64,000 nucleotides of DNA from Sphingopyxis macrogoltabida (lineage in GTDB: Bacteria; Pseudomonadota; Alphaproteobacteria; Sphingomonadales; Sphingomonadaceae). Location of the stretch: the NCBI RefSeq assembly GCF_001314325.1, contig NZ_CP009429.1, positions 2,294,501-2,358,500 on the forward strand. The letters run 5' to 3'. The stretch's first letter is position 1. Each line of letters opens with the position of its first letter. Positions 8,977 through 18,300 of the stretch are shown piece after piece. The translations under genes were made by a program, and so were the position numbers. Below the pieces are notes generated by a model, which searched no databases, was not told where the DNA came from, and saw only the letters and a program-made list of their open reading frames with translations.

Positions 8977-9728
8977 TCGATGAAGCCGACGCGCACACCG
9001 AGGCCCCCGACATCAAGGGCCGGCGGGCGATCATAACCGGGGGCACGACCGGGATCGGCCGCGCGATCGCGGTCCTCCTCGCAAGCTACGGCGTGAAGGT
9101 GTTCGTCTGCGGCCGTACCCCCGAACATCTGGACGATGCGCTGCAGCGCATCCGCGAAGTGGGCGAATGCGACGGGATCAACGTCGATCTTTCAATGGCG
9201 GAAGACGTCGACCGGTTTTTCGAGGCAGCGCGAGGCTTTCTCGGCGAAATCGACATCGCGGTGATCAACGCCGCCGTCCCGGCGGCGGCGCTTGCCGACG
9301 CAGGCGAGAGTGAGGCGCGCTACCAGCTCGAGACCGACTTCACCGCCTATCTCGTCTGCGCCCAGGAAGCGGCGCGCTGCATGTCGGCGGGCAGCGACAT
9401 CATTATGATCGGATCGATGACCGCGGTGTCGCGCGGTCCGGGCAGCTCGATCTACGTCGCGGCGAAAAGCGGCATACAGGGCTTCGTCCAGTCGTTCCGC
9501 AAGGAGCTGGCGGAGCAGGATATCAAGGTCGGACTGATCGAGCCCGGGTTTACCGGTGCCGACTTCCAATATCCCGAATTCCCGCCCGAGAAGCAGAAGG
9601 AACTGATCGGCAAGCATCAGATGCTTCGCGCCGAGGACATCGCGGTCGCGGCCCACTTCATGCTCGTTCAGCCGCGACGCACCGCGGTATCGCTCATCCG
9701 CGTCGAGACCCGCCTCGACCATCCCTGA
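8973..9728 (+). CDS. SDR family NAD(P)-dependent oxidoreductase
   Basis: A classical short-chain dehydrogenase/reductase of 251 aa. The nucleotide-binding glycine motif is TGGTTGIG (residues about 22-29), the NxA motif is INAAVP, the catalytic Ser is in MIGSMTAVSRGP, and YxxxK is present as YVAAKSG. The substrate cannot be predicted from sequence. It is coupled to the upstream 107-aa gene (ATGA) and followed 20 bp later by a hemerythrin gene, placing it in a run of stress genes. The first 15 residues are a hydrophilic extension. Confidence 0.85.
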   Translation: MIDEADAHTEAPDIKGRRAIITGGTTGIGRAIAVLLASYGVKVFVCGRTPEHLDDALQRIREVGECDGINVDLSMAEDVDRFFEAARGFLGEIDIAVINAAVPAAALADAGESEARYQLETDFTAYLVCAQEAARCMSAGSDIIMIGSMTAVSRGPGSSIYVAAKSGIQGFVQSFRKELAEQDIKVGLIEPGFTGADFQYPEFPPEKQKELIGKHQMLRAEDIAVAAHFMLVQPRRTAVSLIRVETRLDHP

Positions 9729-9748
9729 CCTTCCGAAGGAGCCTTCCC

Positions 9749-10327
9749 ATGTCCCTCAACATTTTCGCCAACGCGCGCCAGCCGCTGGGCAACCCGGCCT
9801 TTCTGCTCGGTGCGGCCGCGGCGGGATTTGCCGTCGGCCTCGTCGCCAACCTCGGCCGAAAGGCCGCGGTGCAGAGCCTCACCGCGCTCAAGGGACAATG
9901 GGACGAGGGCCTCAAGGCCGAACACCGGTTAACGATGACGCTGTTCGACGCACTCGAGGCGACCGACGAAAGCGACGTCAAAAAGCGAAAGGCGCTGCTC
10001 GTCCAGCTCCAGCACGCGCTCGCCAAACATGCGTTCGAAGAGGAGAATGTCGTTTATCCGGCGATGCGCGACCATGGCCAGATCGAGGACGCCGACAAGC
10101 TCGTTCACGACCATGGCTATGTGAAGCAATATCTTTTCGACCTCTTGGAAATGGACGCCGCCGACCCCGCCTGGATCGCCAAGGTCCGCGAATTTCGCTC
10201 CGAGATCGAAGCGCATGTCGAGGAGGAGGAGCAGCGCCTCTTCCCCCGCCTCAGGGCGGCGCTCGGCGCCGATGGCAACAAACATGTGACCACGGTGATG
10301 AACAAGGCTGGATTTGCCGCCGCCTGA
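9749..10327 (+). CDS. hemerythrin HHE domain protein
   Basis: A 192-aa protein with an N-terminal hydrophobic stretch (NPAFLLGAAAAGFAVGLVANLG, residues about 15-36) that could anchor it in the membrane, then a four-helix hemerythrin bundle. Putative di-iron ligands are His59, His94 and Glu98 (HAFEEEN), His120/His122 (HDH) and His156 with following Glu residues (HVEEEE). Hemerythrin-like proteins bind oxygen or handle iron and redox signals. A strong ribosome site (GAAGGAG) precedes the ATG. The position in a catalase/stress cluster fits an oxygen or iron-related stress role, which is inference. Confidence 0.85.
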   Translation: MSLNIFANARQPLGNPAFLLGAAAAGFAVGLVANLGRKAAVQSLTALKGQWDEGLKAEHRLTMTLFDALEATDESDVKKRKALLVQLQHALAKHAFEEENVVYPAMRDHGQIEDADKLVHDHGYVKQYLFDLLEMDAADPAWIAKVREFRSEIEAHVEEEEQRLFPRLRAALGADGNKHVTTVMNKAGFAAA

Positions 10328-10448
10328 GCGCCATAGGCGGGCATGAGACCCGCCCGATCGGCATGTGTCGTGGTGCAGTGACGAAGGGGCGGTGGCCGGA
10401 TCGAAACCCTAGGCAGACTTGTGAGTTGCCGAAGGTGGGAGAAGTTGG

Positions 10449-10709
10449 ATGCCCCGTTATTATTTCCACAGCAGCAGCGGCCAGCGCGAGCTCGACGATG
10501 AAGGCGTCGATCTGCCCGACACGGCCGCAGCAAGGGTCGAGGCGGCCCGCTATGCGGGGCACCTCCTCGGCGACAATCCCGAACTCATCAACGATGTCGA
10601 TACGCTCCGGATCGAGGTGACCGACGAGGATGGCTGCCTGTGTTGCGCCGTGCTCGTCGCGTCGGTCGACGCCAGGCGGAAGATCGAGCGCCCCGCGCCC
10701 TTCAAATAA
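10449..10709 (+). CDS. DUF6894 family protein
   Basis: An 86-aa protein starting MPRYYFHSSSGQRELDDEG, the typical opening of DUF6894, a small alphaproteobacterial family with no assigned function. The rest (LPDTAAARVEAARYAGHLL to LRIEVTDEDGCLCCAVLVASVD) follows the family pattern of a short alpha-beta fold. GGGAGAAG lies just upstream of the ATG. The gene converges on the GH130 gene with 12 bp between the stops; no T-rich terminator was seen there. Confidence 0.8.
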   Translation: MPRYYFHSSSGQRELDDEGVDLPDTAAARVEAARYAGHLLGDNPELINDVDTLRIEVTDEDGCLCCAVLVASVDARRKIERPAPFK

Positions 10710-10721
10710 GGCGCCCGGCCT

Positions 10722-12029
10722 CTAACGCATGCTCGCGAGCAGCCGCTCGATCGGCGTCGTCGCAAAACCGATCGCGCTGTCCGAAATCCCGTAAGGGATG
10801 AACAGGTCCCCGCCGACGCGCATCGCGCCACAGGTATAGACCACATTCGGCACATAGCCCTCGCGGTCACTCTCGGCAGCCGATAGGATCGGGCACTCGG
10901 TGCGCGCGATGAGTTTGGTCGGATCGTCGCGGTCGAGCAAGGCCGCGCCAAGGCTGTATTTGCGCATCGCACCGACGCCATGCGTGAGAAGGATCCAGCC
11001 CTCGTCGCATTCGATCGGGCTGCCGCAATTGCCCATCTGGATGAGCTCCCACGCATAGGCGGGACGCATGAGGATTTGTCCCTCGTCGTCCCAGTCGGTG
11101 AGACTGTCCGACGCGATGATGGTGATGTTCTTGCCGTCCTGCCGCGCGATCATGAGATAACGGCCGCCGACCTTGCGCGGAAACAGCGCCATGCCCTTGT
11201 GGCGCGCGGCGCGGCCCGACAGAGGCTCGAGCGAGAATCCCGAGAAATCGGTCGTGCGCAGGAGTTCCGAGCGGATCGCCTGCCCCGAATAAGCGGTATA
11301 GGTGCCGATATATTCCGTGCGGCCATCGTCGTGGACGAAGGGCACGAGGCGCAGATCCTCGATGCCGCCGCGCTGCGCCTCGGTCATCGGAAAGAGAACG
11401 CTGTTCGAGATCGCACTGTCGGGCTGGCGGTGGACACTCACCTTGCCGTCATCGCCAAGCCGATGGCGGTCGTCGGCAACCGCCGCCATCGCGGGTCCCG
11501 ACTGGGGCCAAAGCGTGAAGTCGCCGCCCTCGCCGATGATCCCCTCGCGGAAGGCGACCGAGCTGATATGGCCCTCGCCGACCGCGCGCATCGACATGAG
11601 AAAGCGTTGCTGGTCGGCGGCAAGCCCGCTCTGGTCGGGATGCGGGACGACGCTCGGGTTCATGAGCGCGGCGGCGGCATAGCTATATTCGTGGCAGAAA
11701 TAGGCGCCGATCAGCCGCCGCTTGACCGGCGAGACGATGGCGGGATCGAGCTCCAGATCTTCCGCGACCTCGGCGAAGCGTTCGTCGAAGATCCGCCCGA
11801 TCTGCCAGTGGCGCTCGGAAAAATCCTTCCACACGAGGCCGAGCTGTGCCTCGGCCTCCTCCTCGTCCATCGCCAATATGTCGGCGGCGAGCTGCGCCGC
11901 CCGCGATGGTTCGGACACATTGGACTGCCAGGCGAGGTGGAAGGGCCTGAGCACGACCCGCGCGGGGTCGGCCGCAAGCTTCTCATGAAGAATGTGCAGC
12001 GGCGTGTGGTTCGGATTGCAGATCAACAT
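10722..12029 (-). CDS. GH130 family glycosidase/phosphorylase, second copy
   Basis: A 435-aa GH130 protein with a longer N-terminal helical region than the copy at 4891. The acid motif is GGIEDLRLVPF, with HKGMALFPRK and YLMIARQDGKN in the following blades. It begins ADPARVVLRPFHLAWQ near residue 20, a pattern typical of GH130 members encoded beside GT4 genes. The ATG at 12029 overlaps the glycosyltransferase gene by 47 nt; a downstream start would shorten the protein little. No export signal is seen. It probably remodels or phosphorolyses the glycan made by the neighbouring glycosyltransferase; the sugar is not determined. Confidence 0.8.
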   Translation of the reverse strand: MLICNPNHTPLHILHEKLAADPARVVLRPFHLAWQSNVSEPSRAAQLAADILAMDEEEAEAQLGLVWKDFSERHWQIGRIFDERFAEVAEDLELDPAIVSPVKRRLIGAYFCHEYSYAAAALMNPSVVPHPDQSGLAADQQRFLMSMRAVGEGHISSVAFREGIIGEGGDFTLWPQSGPAMAAVADDRHRLGDDGKVSVHRQPDSAISNSVLFPMTEAQRGGIEDLRLVPFVHDDGRTEYIGTYTAYSGQAIRSELLRTTDFSGFSLEPLSGRAARHKGMALFPRKVGGRYLMIARQDGKNITIIASDSLTDWDDEGQILMRPAYAWELIQMGNCGSPIECDEGWILLTHGVGAMRKYSLGAALLDRDDPTKLIARTECPILSAAESDREGYVPNVVYTCGAMRVGGDLFIPYGISDSAIGFATTPIERLLASMR

Positions 12030-14331
12030 CGCTGGCGCTGGTGTCCTTCGCTATCCCCCGCGTCCAGAATGTATCGGCCATCGCGCGGTGCGCAAGGTGA
12101 AAAGCCAGCGCGGTCTCGGCCCCGACATTCGAATTGACCCCGTGACGGGTCAGCCCGTCGCAGCAGCGCCCCGTTGCCGAGCTCGCTATCACCGCGCCGC
12201 GGTCGTTCGCGCCGAGAAACCAGCCATAGGCCCGCTCGGCCCGGTCATGCCAGCGCAGCTTGCCCGTCAAGCGGTAGGCGGTCGCGGCGGCATCGACCGT
12301 CGCCCAGGCTTCGAGCGGCTGTTGATCGAACGGAAAAAGCTCACCCTCGGCGCCGAAGCCTTCGCAACCCATCGGACGGAAATGCCCCTCGCTGCTCGTC
12401 TGGATGTCGCAGAGCCAGTCGAGCGCCCCGATGCCAGCCTCTTCCATCGGAACGGAATCCGTCCGCCGCCCGGCGCGCAGGAGCGCCTCGGCGAGACGCG
12501 CATTGTCATAGGCGAGAGCGGGTTCGAACCACTCCCAGCCGCTCCGCCGCGCGCTGCGCCAGAGCGCGTGCAGGAAGGCGCCGCCGCGCTCGACGATCGC
12601 GCCTGCCGCGGCATGCCCCGTCTCGCGCGCCAGGAGTTCGTCGGCTCCGAGAAGTGCGAACGCGATCGCGCGCGGACTTTTGAGGTCGGCCGCCAAGGGG
12701 GCGGTGCGCGCAAATAGTCCCGCGCACCAGGCGCGGAGTTCCGGCGTGCGCGCGTGCGCTGCGCCATGGCCGAGCGCCCAGAGCGTGCGCCCGTTGCTGT
12801 CTTCAGACCCTTCATCCTCGAGCCAGCGCCGGTCATAGGCCATGAAGTTGCGGAAGCGCCCGCGATCGGGGTTCCAGCCATGGTGAAGGAAGGCGGCGTA
12901 GCGCGCGAAGAGCAGGCCATATTCCTCCTCGCCGAGCGACGGGCTCGCATTGACGAGCATCAGCGCGCGCGCATTGTCGTCGATGCAATAGCCGTGATTC
13001 CGGTCGGGAATAAGCCCCGTCCCGTGCTGCAATATGCCGACATCGTCCGAGAGCGCGCGGATCGCGGCGAAGGAGGGGAACATCCGCCGGGGCTCGCGCC
13101 GCGCCGGCACGGCCGCGACGTTTTCGATCAGCGATGCAAAGCGCGCCGCGATGACCGGCCAGGCGGTAGACCGGCCGCGCGCATAGGCGCGCTCCTGGAG
13201 CGCGCGCCGTTCGCCGGGGTGCGCGAGCAACAGCAACACCGCCTCGGCGATCGCGTCGCTGTCGGCCCCGCCGAGCAGGATGCCCACGTCATCGGCGAGC
13301 AGTTCGCGCGCATGCACGAAGGGCGTCGATACGACCGCGCGGCCGAGCGCCACCGCATAGGCGAGCGTACCCGAGGTGATCTGCGCGAGATTGGGATAGG
13401 GCGCGAGATAGATATCGCATAGCTCGATCTGTTCGAGGAGTTCGGGCAGGTCGAGAAAGCGGTTCTCCCAGGCGATATTGTCCGCGACGCCGAGCTCCCC
13501 GGCGAGGTCGGCAAGGCTCTGCCGATAGGCTTCGCCCTCGGCAGCGACGAGATTGGGATGGGTGGCGCCGACGATCCGATAGAGAATGTCGGGATATTGG
13601 GCGGCAATCGCCGGCAGCGCGCGGATGGCCGCTTCCAGCCCCTTGCCCGGCCCGAGGAGGCCGAAGGTCGAGACGACCGGACGGCCCGCAAGGCCGAGCC
13701 GCTCGCGAAGCGGCGAACATGCCTCGAAGGCCCGGTCGGGGGTGCCATGCTCGATCAGCTCGATACGCTCTGCCTTCGCGCCATAGATGCGGATCAGCGT
13801 CTCGCGGCCGAAGGCGCTCATCACGACGAGCTTCGCCGCCTTCGCGACGAGATGCTCCATCACGCGCCGCTGGTCGGCGCTCGGCTCGGCGAGGATGGTA
13901 TGGAAGGTGACGATCAGCGGCGCCGCAACGCGGTCGACGAGCCCCAGTATCATGTCGCCTGCGGGACCCCCGAAAATCCCGAACTCATGCTGGAGCCAGA
14001 CCGCGTCGGCACCGCTTGCGTTGATCGCCTCCGCGGCAGCGCGATATCCATCGGCATCTTTCTCATCGATGCCAGCAACGGCTGCGGAATCGCTCGCATC
14101 GCCCGGCCTGGCTGCCATCGCATAGACATCGATCGCCATGTCGGGACGCGCGGTCGTCAGATGGTCGTAAATGTCGGCGGTGAAGGTCGCGATCCCGCAC
14201 TGGCGCGGCCGGAAACAGCCGATGAGCGCGAGGCGCCGGGCGCGCGCGGCAATACCGGCAACGGGCCCGCCGTGGCGGCTCTCTTCATTGTCGAATGCGG
14301 TAAGGAAGCTGGTCTCGCTGTCGAATTTCAT
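11983..14331 (-). CDS. GT4-type glycosyltransferase fused to an alpha-helical barrel domain
   Basis: A 782-aa two-domain protein. Residues about 30-400 are a GT-B glycosyltransferase (LIGCFRPRQCGIATFTADI, VWLQHEFGIFGG, VSTFGLLGPGKGLEAAIRALP), with the donor-binding C-half (YLAPYPNLAQITSGTLAYAVALGRAVVSTPF). Residues about 410-760 are helical with repeated short motifs (NHGYCIDDNARALMLVNA, NGRTLWALGHGAAHAR, WLCDIQTSSEGHF) like a six-hairpin barrel. It is presumably a cytoplasmic enzyme that makes a glucan or mannan and binds or trims it. It overlaps the GH130 gene, so the two are coexpressed. Activity is inferred from fold. Confidence 0.75.
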   Translation of the reverse strand: MKFDSETSFLTAFDNEESRHGGPVAGIAARARRLALIGCFRPRQCGIATFTADIYDHLTTARPDMAIDVYAMAARPGDASDSAAVAGIDEKDADGYRAAAEAINASGADAVWLQHEFGIFGGPAGDMILGLVDRVAAPLIVTFHTILAEPSADQRRVMEHLVAKAAKLVVMSAFGRETLIRIYGAKAERIELIEHGTPDRAFEACSPLRERLGLAGRPVVSTFGLLGPGKGLEAAIRALPAIAAQYPDILYRIVGATHPNLVAAEGEAYRQSLADLAGELGVADNIAWENRFLDLPELLEQIELCDIYLAPYPNLAQITSGTLAYAVALGRAVVSTPFVHARELLADDVGILLGGADSDAIAEAVLLLLAHPGERRALQERAYARGRSTAWPVIAARFASLIENVAAVPARREPRRMFPSFAAIRALSDDVGILQHGTGLIPDRNHGYCIDDNARALMLVNASPSLGEEEYGLLFARYAAFLHHGWNPDRGRFRNFMAYDRRWLEDEGSEDSNGRTLWALGHGAAHARTPELRAWCAGLFARTAPLAADLKSPRAIAFALLGADELLARETGHAAAGAIVERGGAFLHALWRSARRSGWEWFEPALAYDNARLAEALLRAGRRTDSVPMEEAGIGALDWLCDIQTSSEGHFRPMGCEGFGAEGELFPFDQQPLEAWATVDAAATAYRLTGKLRWHDRAERAYGWFLGANDRGAVIASSATGRCCDGLTRHGVNSNVGAETALAFHLAHRAMADTFWTRGIAKDTSASDVDLQSEPHAAAHSS

Positions 14332-14714
14332 CGTTGTGCCTTCTGTCCGGTCCCCCCGAATGAAGAACAGGCGCGCGCATCGACCTTGCCCTTCTTCCCC
14401 TCGAGACGGGATTCAGTGGAGAACGGTCGAGCCCGAAGGGCGCGCCCCGCTCTGGCAGGAGATGCGTCATCGCCTGCTTCCCCAACGCGCCCCCGCGCGT
14501 GCAGTTGCCGACCCGCCGGCAACAATCGCCATGATCCAGGTTAACTCCGGCAACCGGGCCCAGCCGCTCGCGTTGGCAGCTGCAGGACCCAACCCAAGGA
14601 CAAGCATGCCGCGCTTCCCCTCTCCCCTCCCGGCCCCATCTTTTCGCGCGCCCCGGCTCGAACCGCGCCCCTCGACCGCGGCAACCGGTCGCTGCCCCCT
14701 GCAAGGCCGGCGCA
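14332..14714. promoter_or_regulatory. divergent intergenic region between glycosyltransferase and cphA
   Basis: 383 bp with no convincing gene. It must carry the start signals for the glycosyltransferase/GH130 pair (minus) and the cyanophycin operon (plus). A GCAAC at 14519-14523 followed by GGTTAA at 14539-14544 resembles an EcfG site with a shifted -10 element, but the match is weak. A related TGATCCAGGTTAA string recurs at about 23917, and TGATCGAGGTTAA at 2400 upstream of katE. Confidence 0.35.
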
Positions 14715-17444
14715 TTGAGTTCCGCCCAGCTGCGCGTGCTCGAACGCTCGGTCTATAACGGCCCCAACCTCTACAGCCGGCGTCCGATGATCCGGATCCG
14801 CGTCGATCTCGGGATCCTCGACGATTATCCGAGCGACCGCCTCCCGGGTTTCGACAATGCCCTGCAATCGCTACTTCCCGGCCTCGTGGACCATGGCTGC
14901 AGCTATGGCGCGCCTGGCGGCTTTCTCCGCCGGCTCGCCGACGGAACCCGCCTCGGCCATATCATCGAACATGTGGCGATCGAGCTGCAGACCAGCGCCG
15001 GGGCCGCGGTCACGAGGGGCAAGACGCGCAGGGTGCGCGGCAAGCCGGGCCAATATGATATTCTCTACTGCTACGCCGATGCGCCGAGCGGCTTAGCCGC
15101 CGGGCGGGCAGCCATAGAACTCGTGAACGCGCTGCTTCCGACTGCGATGCAGGGTGCCGAAGGGCTCGATCGTATCTCCCCGGAGCTCGACGGCAGAGCG
15201 ACCGATACAGACACGAGGGTGAGCGCGCTTCGAGCGATCGTCCGCAAGAACGGGCTCGGCCCCAGCACCGCGGCGCTTGTCGCCGAAGCGCGGCGCCGGC
15301 ATATCCCCGTCCTGCGGCTCGACAAGGCAAGCCTCATCCAGCTCGGCACCGGCCACCGCCAGCGCCGCATTCGGGCGAGCGTGACCGGCGCGACATCGCT
15401 GATCGGCGCCGAACTCGCCGCGAACAAGCAGGCGGCGAAAGAGATGCTCACGAGCATCGGTATCCCCGTACCGCGCGGCGAACTCGTGCGGACGGTGTCG
15501 GAGGCGGAACGCGCTGCCGCGAAGCTCGGCTGGCCGGTCGTTGTAAAACCGCTCGACGGCAATCAGGGCCGCGGTGTCACCACGAGCGTCGCCGACGATG
15601 GAACTCTTTGCGACGCCTTCGAGCGAGCGCAAGCCATCGCACCGCGTGTCATCGTCGAGCAGCAGCTCGTCGGAGCCGATCACCGCATTCTCGTCGTCGG
15701 CACAGCCGTGGTCGCGGTCGCCGAGCGCGTCGCCGCGCATGTGGCCGGCGATGGCAGGAACAGCATCGCGGATCTGATCGAGGCGGTTAACAACGATCCA
15801 CGCCGCGGTGTCGCGCATGAGGCCGTTCTCACCCGGATCCGCATCGACGCCGCGCTCGAGGCCTTTCTCGCCGAGGCGAACTTCACTCTCGCGAGCGTGC
15901 CCAAGGCAGGCGAGATCGTGACGCTCCGCGGCGCCGCCAACCTCTCGACCGGCGGGAGCGCGATCGACCGGACCGATGTCATTCATCCCGAAAATGCGGC
16001 GATCGCAATCGACGCCGCCGCCGCGCTCGGACTCGACGTCGCCGGCATCGACATGATCGTCCCCGATATCGCGCAAAGCGTCCGTGCGTCGGGGGGCGGC
16101 ATCGTCGAAGTAAATGCCGCGCCCGGGCTTCGCATGCATCTTGCTCCATCGGAAGGGACGCCGCGCGACGTTGCGCGGCCGATCATCGCCTCGCTCTTTC
16201 CGAAAGGCCAAAAGAGCCGTATCCCCATCTTCGCGGTGACCGGAACGAACGGCAAGACGACGACGGTGCGCATGCTCGCGCGAATCCTGGAACACCATGG
16301 CCTCACGACCGGCTTCACCTGTACCTCGGGCGTCTATGTCGGCGAGACCCGCAGCGCCGGGGGCGACGCGAGCGGTCCCAAGAGCGCGCGCATGCTGCTG
16401 CGCCACCCCCGCGTCGAAGCGGCGGTTCTCGAGACCGCGCGCGGCGGGATGTTGCGTGAGGGGCTCGCCTTCGACGCGTGCGACGTGGGGGCAGTCCTTA
16501 ATGTCACGCCCGACCATCTCGGCCTCAAGGGCATCGAGACGCTCGCCGACCTGGCGCGCGTCAAAGCGATCGTTGCCCGCAACGTCAAAAAGAGCGGCGC
16601 GTGCGTTCTCAACGCCGCCGACCCGCTCACCGTGCGGATGGCACGCCGGGCCCGCGGACGGATCGTCTGGTTCACCGGCGGAGCGGTAGCGGCTGCGTTG
16701 GCACCGATCCAAGCGCATCTCGAGAGCGGCGGACTGGCGGTAAGCTGCGAGCGCGGAACGCTCATGCTGCACCGGGGCAGCGAATCCATGCCGATAATTC
16801 CCATCGCGAATATTCCGGCGACGCTGAACGGGACGGCCCGGTTCAATGTCGAGAATGCCGCCGCGGCCGCCGCGATGGCCGCCGCCTATGGGATTGCTCC
16901 GGGTATGATCGCCTCAGGCCTCGCATCCTTTCGTCCAAGCTTCGAGGATTCGCCGGGGCGTCTCAGCCTTGCCGAGGCGCACGGGGTGCGGATCGTCGTC
17001 GATTATGCCCATAACCGCGCCGCGCTCATCGCGCTCGCCGAGTTGATCGGCTCGATGCGCGGCGACAGCAATGTCCGTGTGATCGGAATGATCGGCATCC
17101 CGGGGGACCGGCGCGATTGCGATCTCGTCGATATCGGCGCTCTCTCGGGCGGGATGTTCGATGTCCTGATGCTGCGCGAGAATGTTGACCTCAGGGGACG
17201 CCCACCCGGCGAAGCCAATGCCTTGATGCGCAAGGGCGCCCTCGCTGCGGGGCTCGATGCGGCCGCGATCGGTATGCACAATGGTGAGTATGACGCTGCC
17301 TCGGCTTGCCTTGCGGCCGCGCGCCCCGGCGATATCGTCGTGCTCACGCCGACCGACGTCGACGGAATATGGAGGATCGTCGAAGCCTGGGCGGCGAGCG
17401 CCGGTCCTGAGGACGCCCGGTTGCTGGAGGCGGCGCATGGCTGA
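14715..17444 (+). CDS. cphA: cyanophycin synthetase
   Basis: Polymerises L-aspartate and L-arginine into cyanophycin, the nitrogen storage polymer, using ATP in the cytoplasm. It is 909 aa, near the usual 870-900. TTG 14715 is taken as start (AAGGCCGG upstream) because the first residues (SSAQLRVLERSVYNGPNLYS) match the family opening. An ATP-grasp domain follows (ANKQAAKEMLTSIGIPVPRGE, VVVKPLDGNQGRGV, IVEVNAAPGLRMH). A Mur-ligase-like domain carries the P-loop GTNGKTTT at about residue 510 and VLNVTPDHLGLKG. Its stop overlaps iaaA by 8 nt. All key motifs appear intact. Confidence 0.95.
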   Translation: MSSAQLRVLERSVYNGPNLYSRRPMIRIRVDLGILDDYPSDRLPGFDNALQSLLPGLVDHGCSYGAPGGFLRRLADGTRLGHIIEHVAIELQTSAGAAVTRGKTRRVRGKPGQYDILYCYADAPSGLAAGRAAIELVNALLPTAMQGAEGLDRISPELDGRATDTDTRVSALRAIVRKNGLGPSTAALVAEARRRHIPVLRLDKASLIQLGTGHRQRRIRASVTGATSLIGAELAANKQAAKEMLTSIGIPVPRGELVRTVSEAERAAAKLGWPVVVKPLDGNQGRGVTTSVADDGTLCDAFERAQAIAPRVIVEQQLVGADHRILVVGTAVVAVAERVAAHVAGDGRNSIADLIEAVNNDPRRGVAHEAVLTRIRIDAALEAFLAEANFTLASVPKAGEIVTLRGAANLSTGGSAIDRTDVIHPENAAIAIDAAAALGLDVAGIDMIVPDIAQSVRASGGGIVEVNAAPGLRMHLAPSEGTPRDVARPIIASLFPKGQKSRIPIFAVTGTNGKTTTVRMLARILEHHGLTTGFTCTSGVYVGETRSAGGDASGPKSARMLLRHPRVEAAVLETARGGMLREGLAFDACDVGAVLNVTPDHLGLKGIETLADLARVKAIVARNVKKSGACVLNAADPLTVRMARRARGRIVWFTGGAVAAALAPIQAHLESGGLAVSCERGTLMLHRGSESMPIIPIANIPATLNGTARFNVENAAAAAAMAAAYGIAPGMIASGLASFRPSFEDSPGRLSLAEAHGVRIVVDYAHNRAALIALAELIGSMRGDSNVRVIGMIGIPGDRRDCDLVDIGALSGGMFDVLMLRENVDLRGRPPGEANALMRKGALAAGLDAAAIGMHNGEYDAASACLAAARPGDIVVLTPTDVDGIWRIVEAWAASAGPEDARLLEAAHG

Positions 17445-18300
17445 CGGACGTTGGGCGATCACGGTCCACGGCGGAGCGTGCCGGATCCCTGCTGCACTCG
17501 AGGCGCCGCGCCGCGAGGGGTGCGTGGCAGCCTTGGAAGCCGGCAGGATGATATTGGAGCGCGGCGGCAGCGCGCTCGACGCGGTAAAGACCGCGGTCTG
17601 CCTGCTTGAGGATGATCCGCTGTTCAACGCGGGCCGGGGATCGGTGGCGAATGCAGACGGCGAGGTCGAGATGGACGCGGGTATCATGGATGGCGCCACC
17701 CTCGACGTCGGGGCGGTTGCTTGCGTGCGGTTCCTCTACAATCCCGTCGAAGCGGCGCATGCCATGCTTCGCGAGCCGTCCGTGCTCCTCGTCGGTGCCG
17801 GCGCCGAGGCGTTCGCACGATCGAGCGGTATCGCGGAATCCATGGAAGCCATGCGCCCGGCGACAGCGGGCGAGAGCGACCATGATACGGTCGGCTGCGT
17901 TGCGCGCGACCGGGCGGGACATGTTGCCGCGGCGACATCGACCGGCGGACTGGCGGGCACGCTCGCCGGGCGCGTCGGCGACGCACCGCTTCCCGGCTGC
18001 GGCTTCTATGCCGAAGACGGCATCGGCGCGGTGTCGCTTTCGGGAGACGGCGAGGCGATCGCACGGACGCTGCTTGCCGCGCGCGTGATGCGCGCGCTCG
18101 AGACAACGGGCGCCAGCGCGGCGGCTACAACGATTTACGAGCCTATGGCCCGCCTCGGAGCCGAGGCGGGCGTCATCCTTCTCGACCGCGACGGCGCGAT
18201 CGGCATCGCGCACAACAGTCCGCATTTCGCCGCCGCCTATGCCCGCGAAGGAATGTCCGCGGTTTCCGACATCGTCTGGAAGGATCACCATGCCCTTTAA
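17437..18300 (+). CDS. iaaA: isoaspartyl peptidase/L-asparaginase (Ntn-hydrolase)
   Basis: A 287-aa plant-type asparaginase precursor that cleaves beta-Asp-Arg dipeptides released from cyanophycin into aspartate and arginine. The start ATGGCTGA overlaps the cphA stop. The N-terminal part is typical (WAITVHGGACR, FNAGRGSV with MDAGIMDG). The autocleavage nucleophile is the Thr of HDTVGCVARD at about residue 151, followed by TSTGGLAGTLAGRVGDAPLPG. The stop overlaps the cphB start by 11 nt. This is smaller than the E. coli enzyme (321 aa) but has both subunit regions. The role follows from the family and the operon. Confidence 0.92.
   Translation: MADGRWAITVHGGACRIPAALEAPRREGCVAALEAGRMILERGGSALDAVKTAVCLLEDDPLFNAGRGSVANADGEVEMDAGIMDGATLDVGAVACVRFLYNPVEAAHAMLREPSVLLVGAGAEAFARSSGIAESMEAMRPATAGESDHDTVGCVARDRAGHVAAATSTGGLAGTLAGRVGDAPLPGCGFYAEDGIGAVSLSGDGEAIARTLLAARVMRALETTGASAAATTIYEPMARLGAEAGVILLDRDGAIGIAHNSPHFAAAYAREGMSAVSDIVWKDHHAL

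Noticed and set aside
15093-16772. Long open frame on the minus strand (559 codons)
   Set aside because: Antisense of cphA, which has all family motifs.
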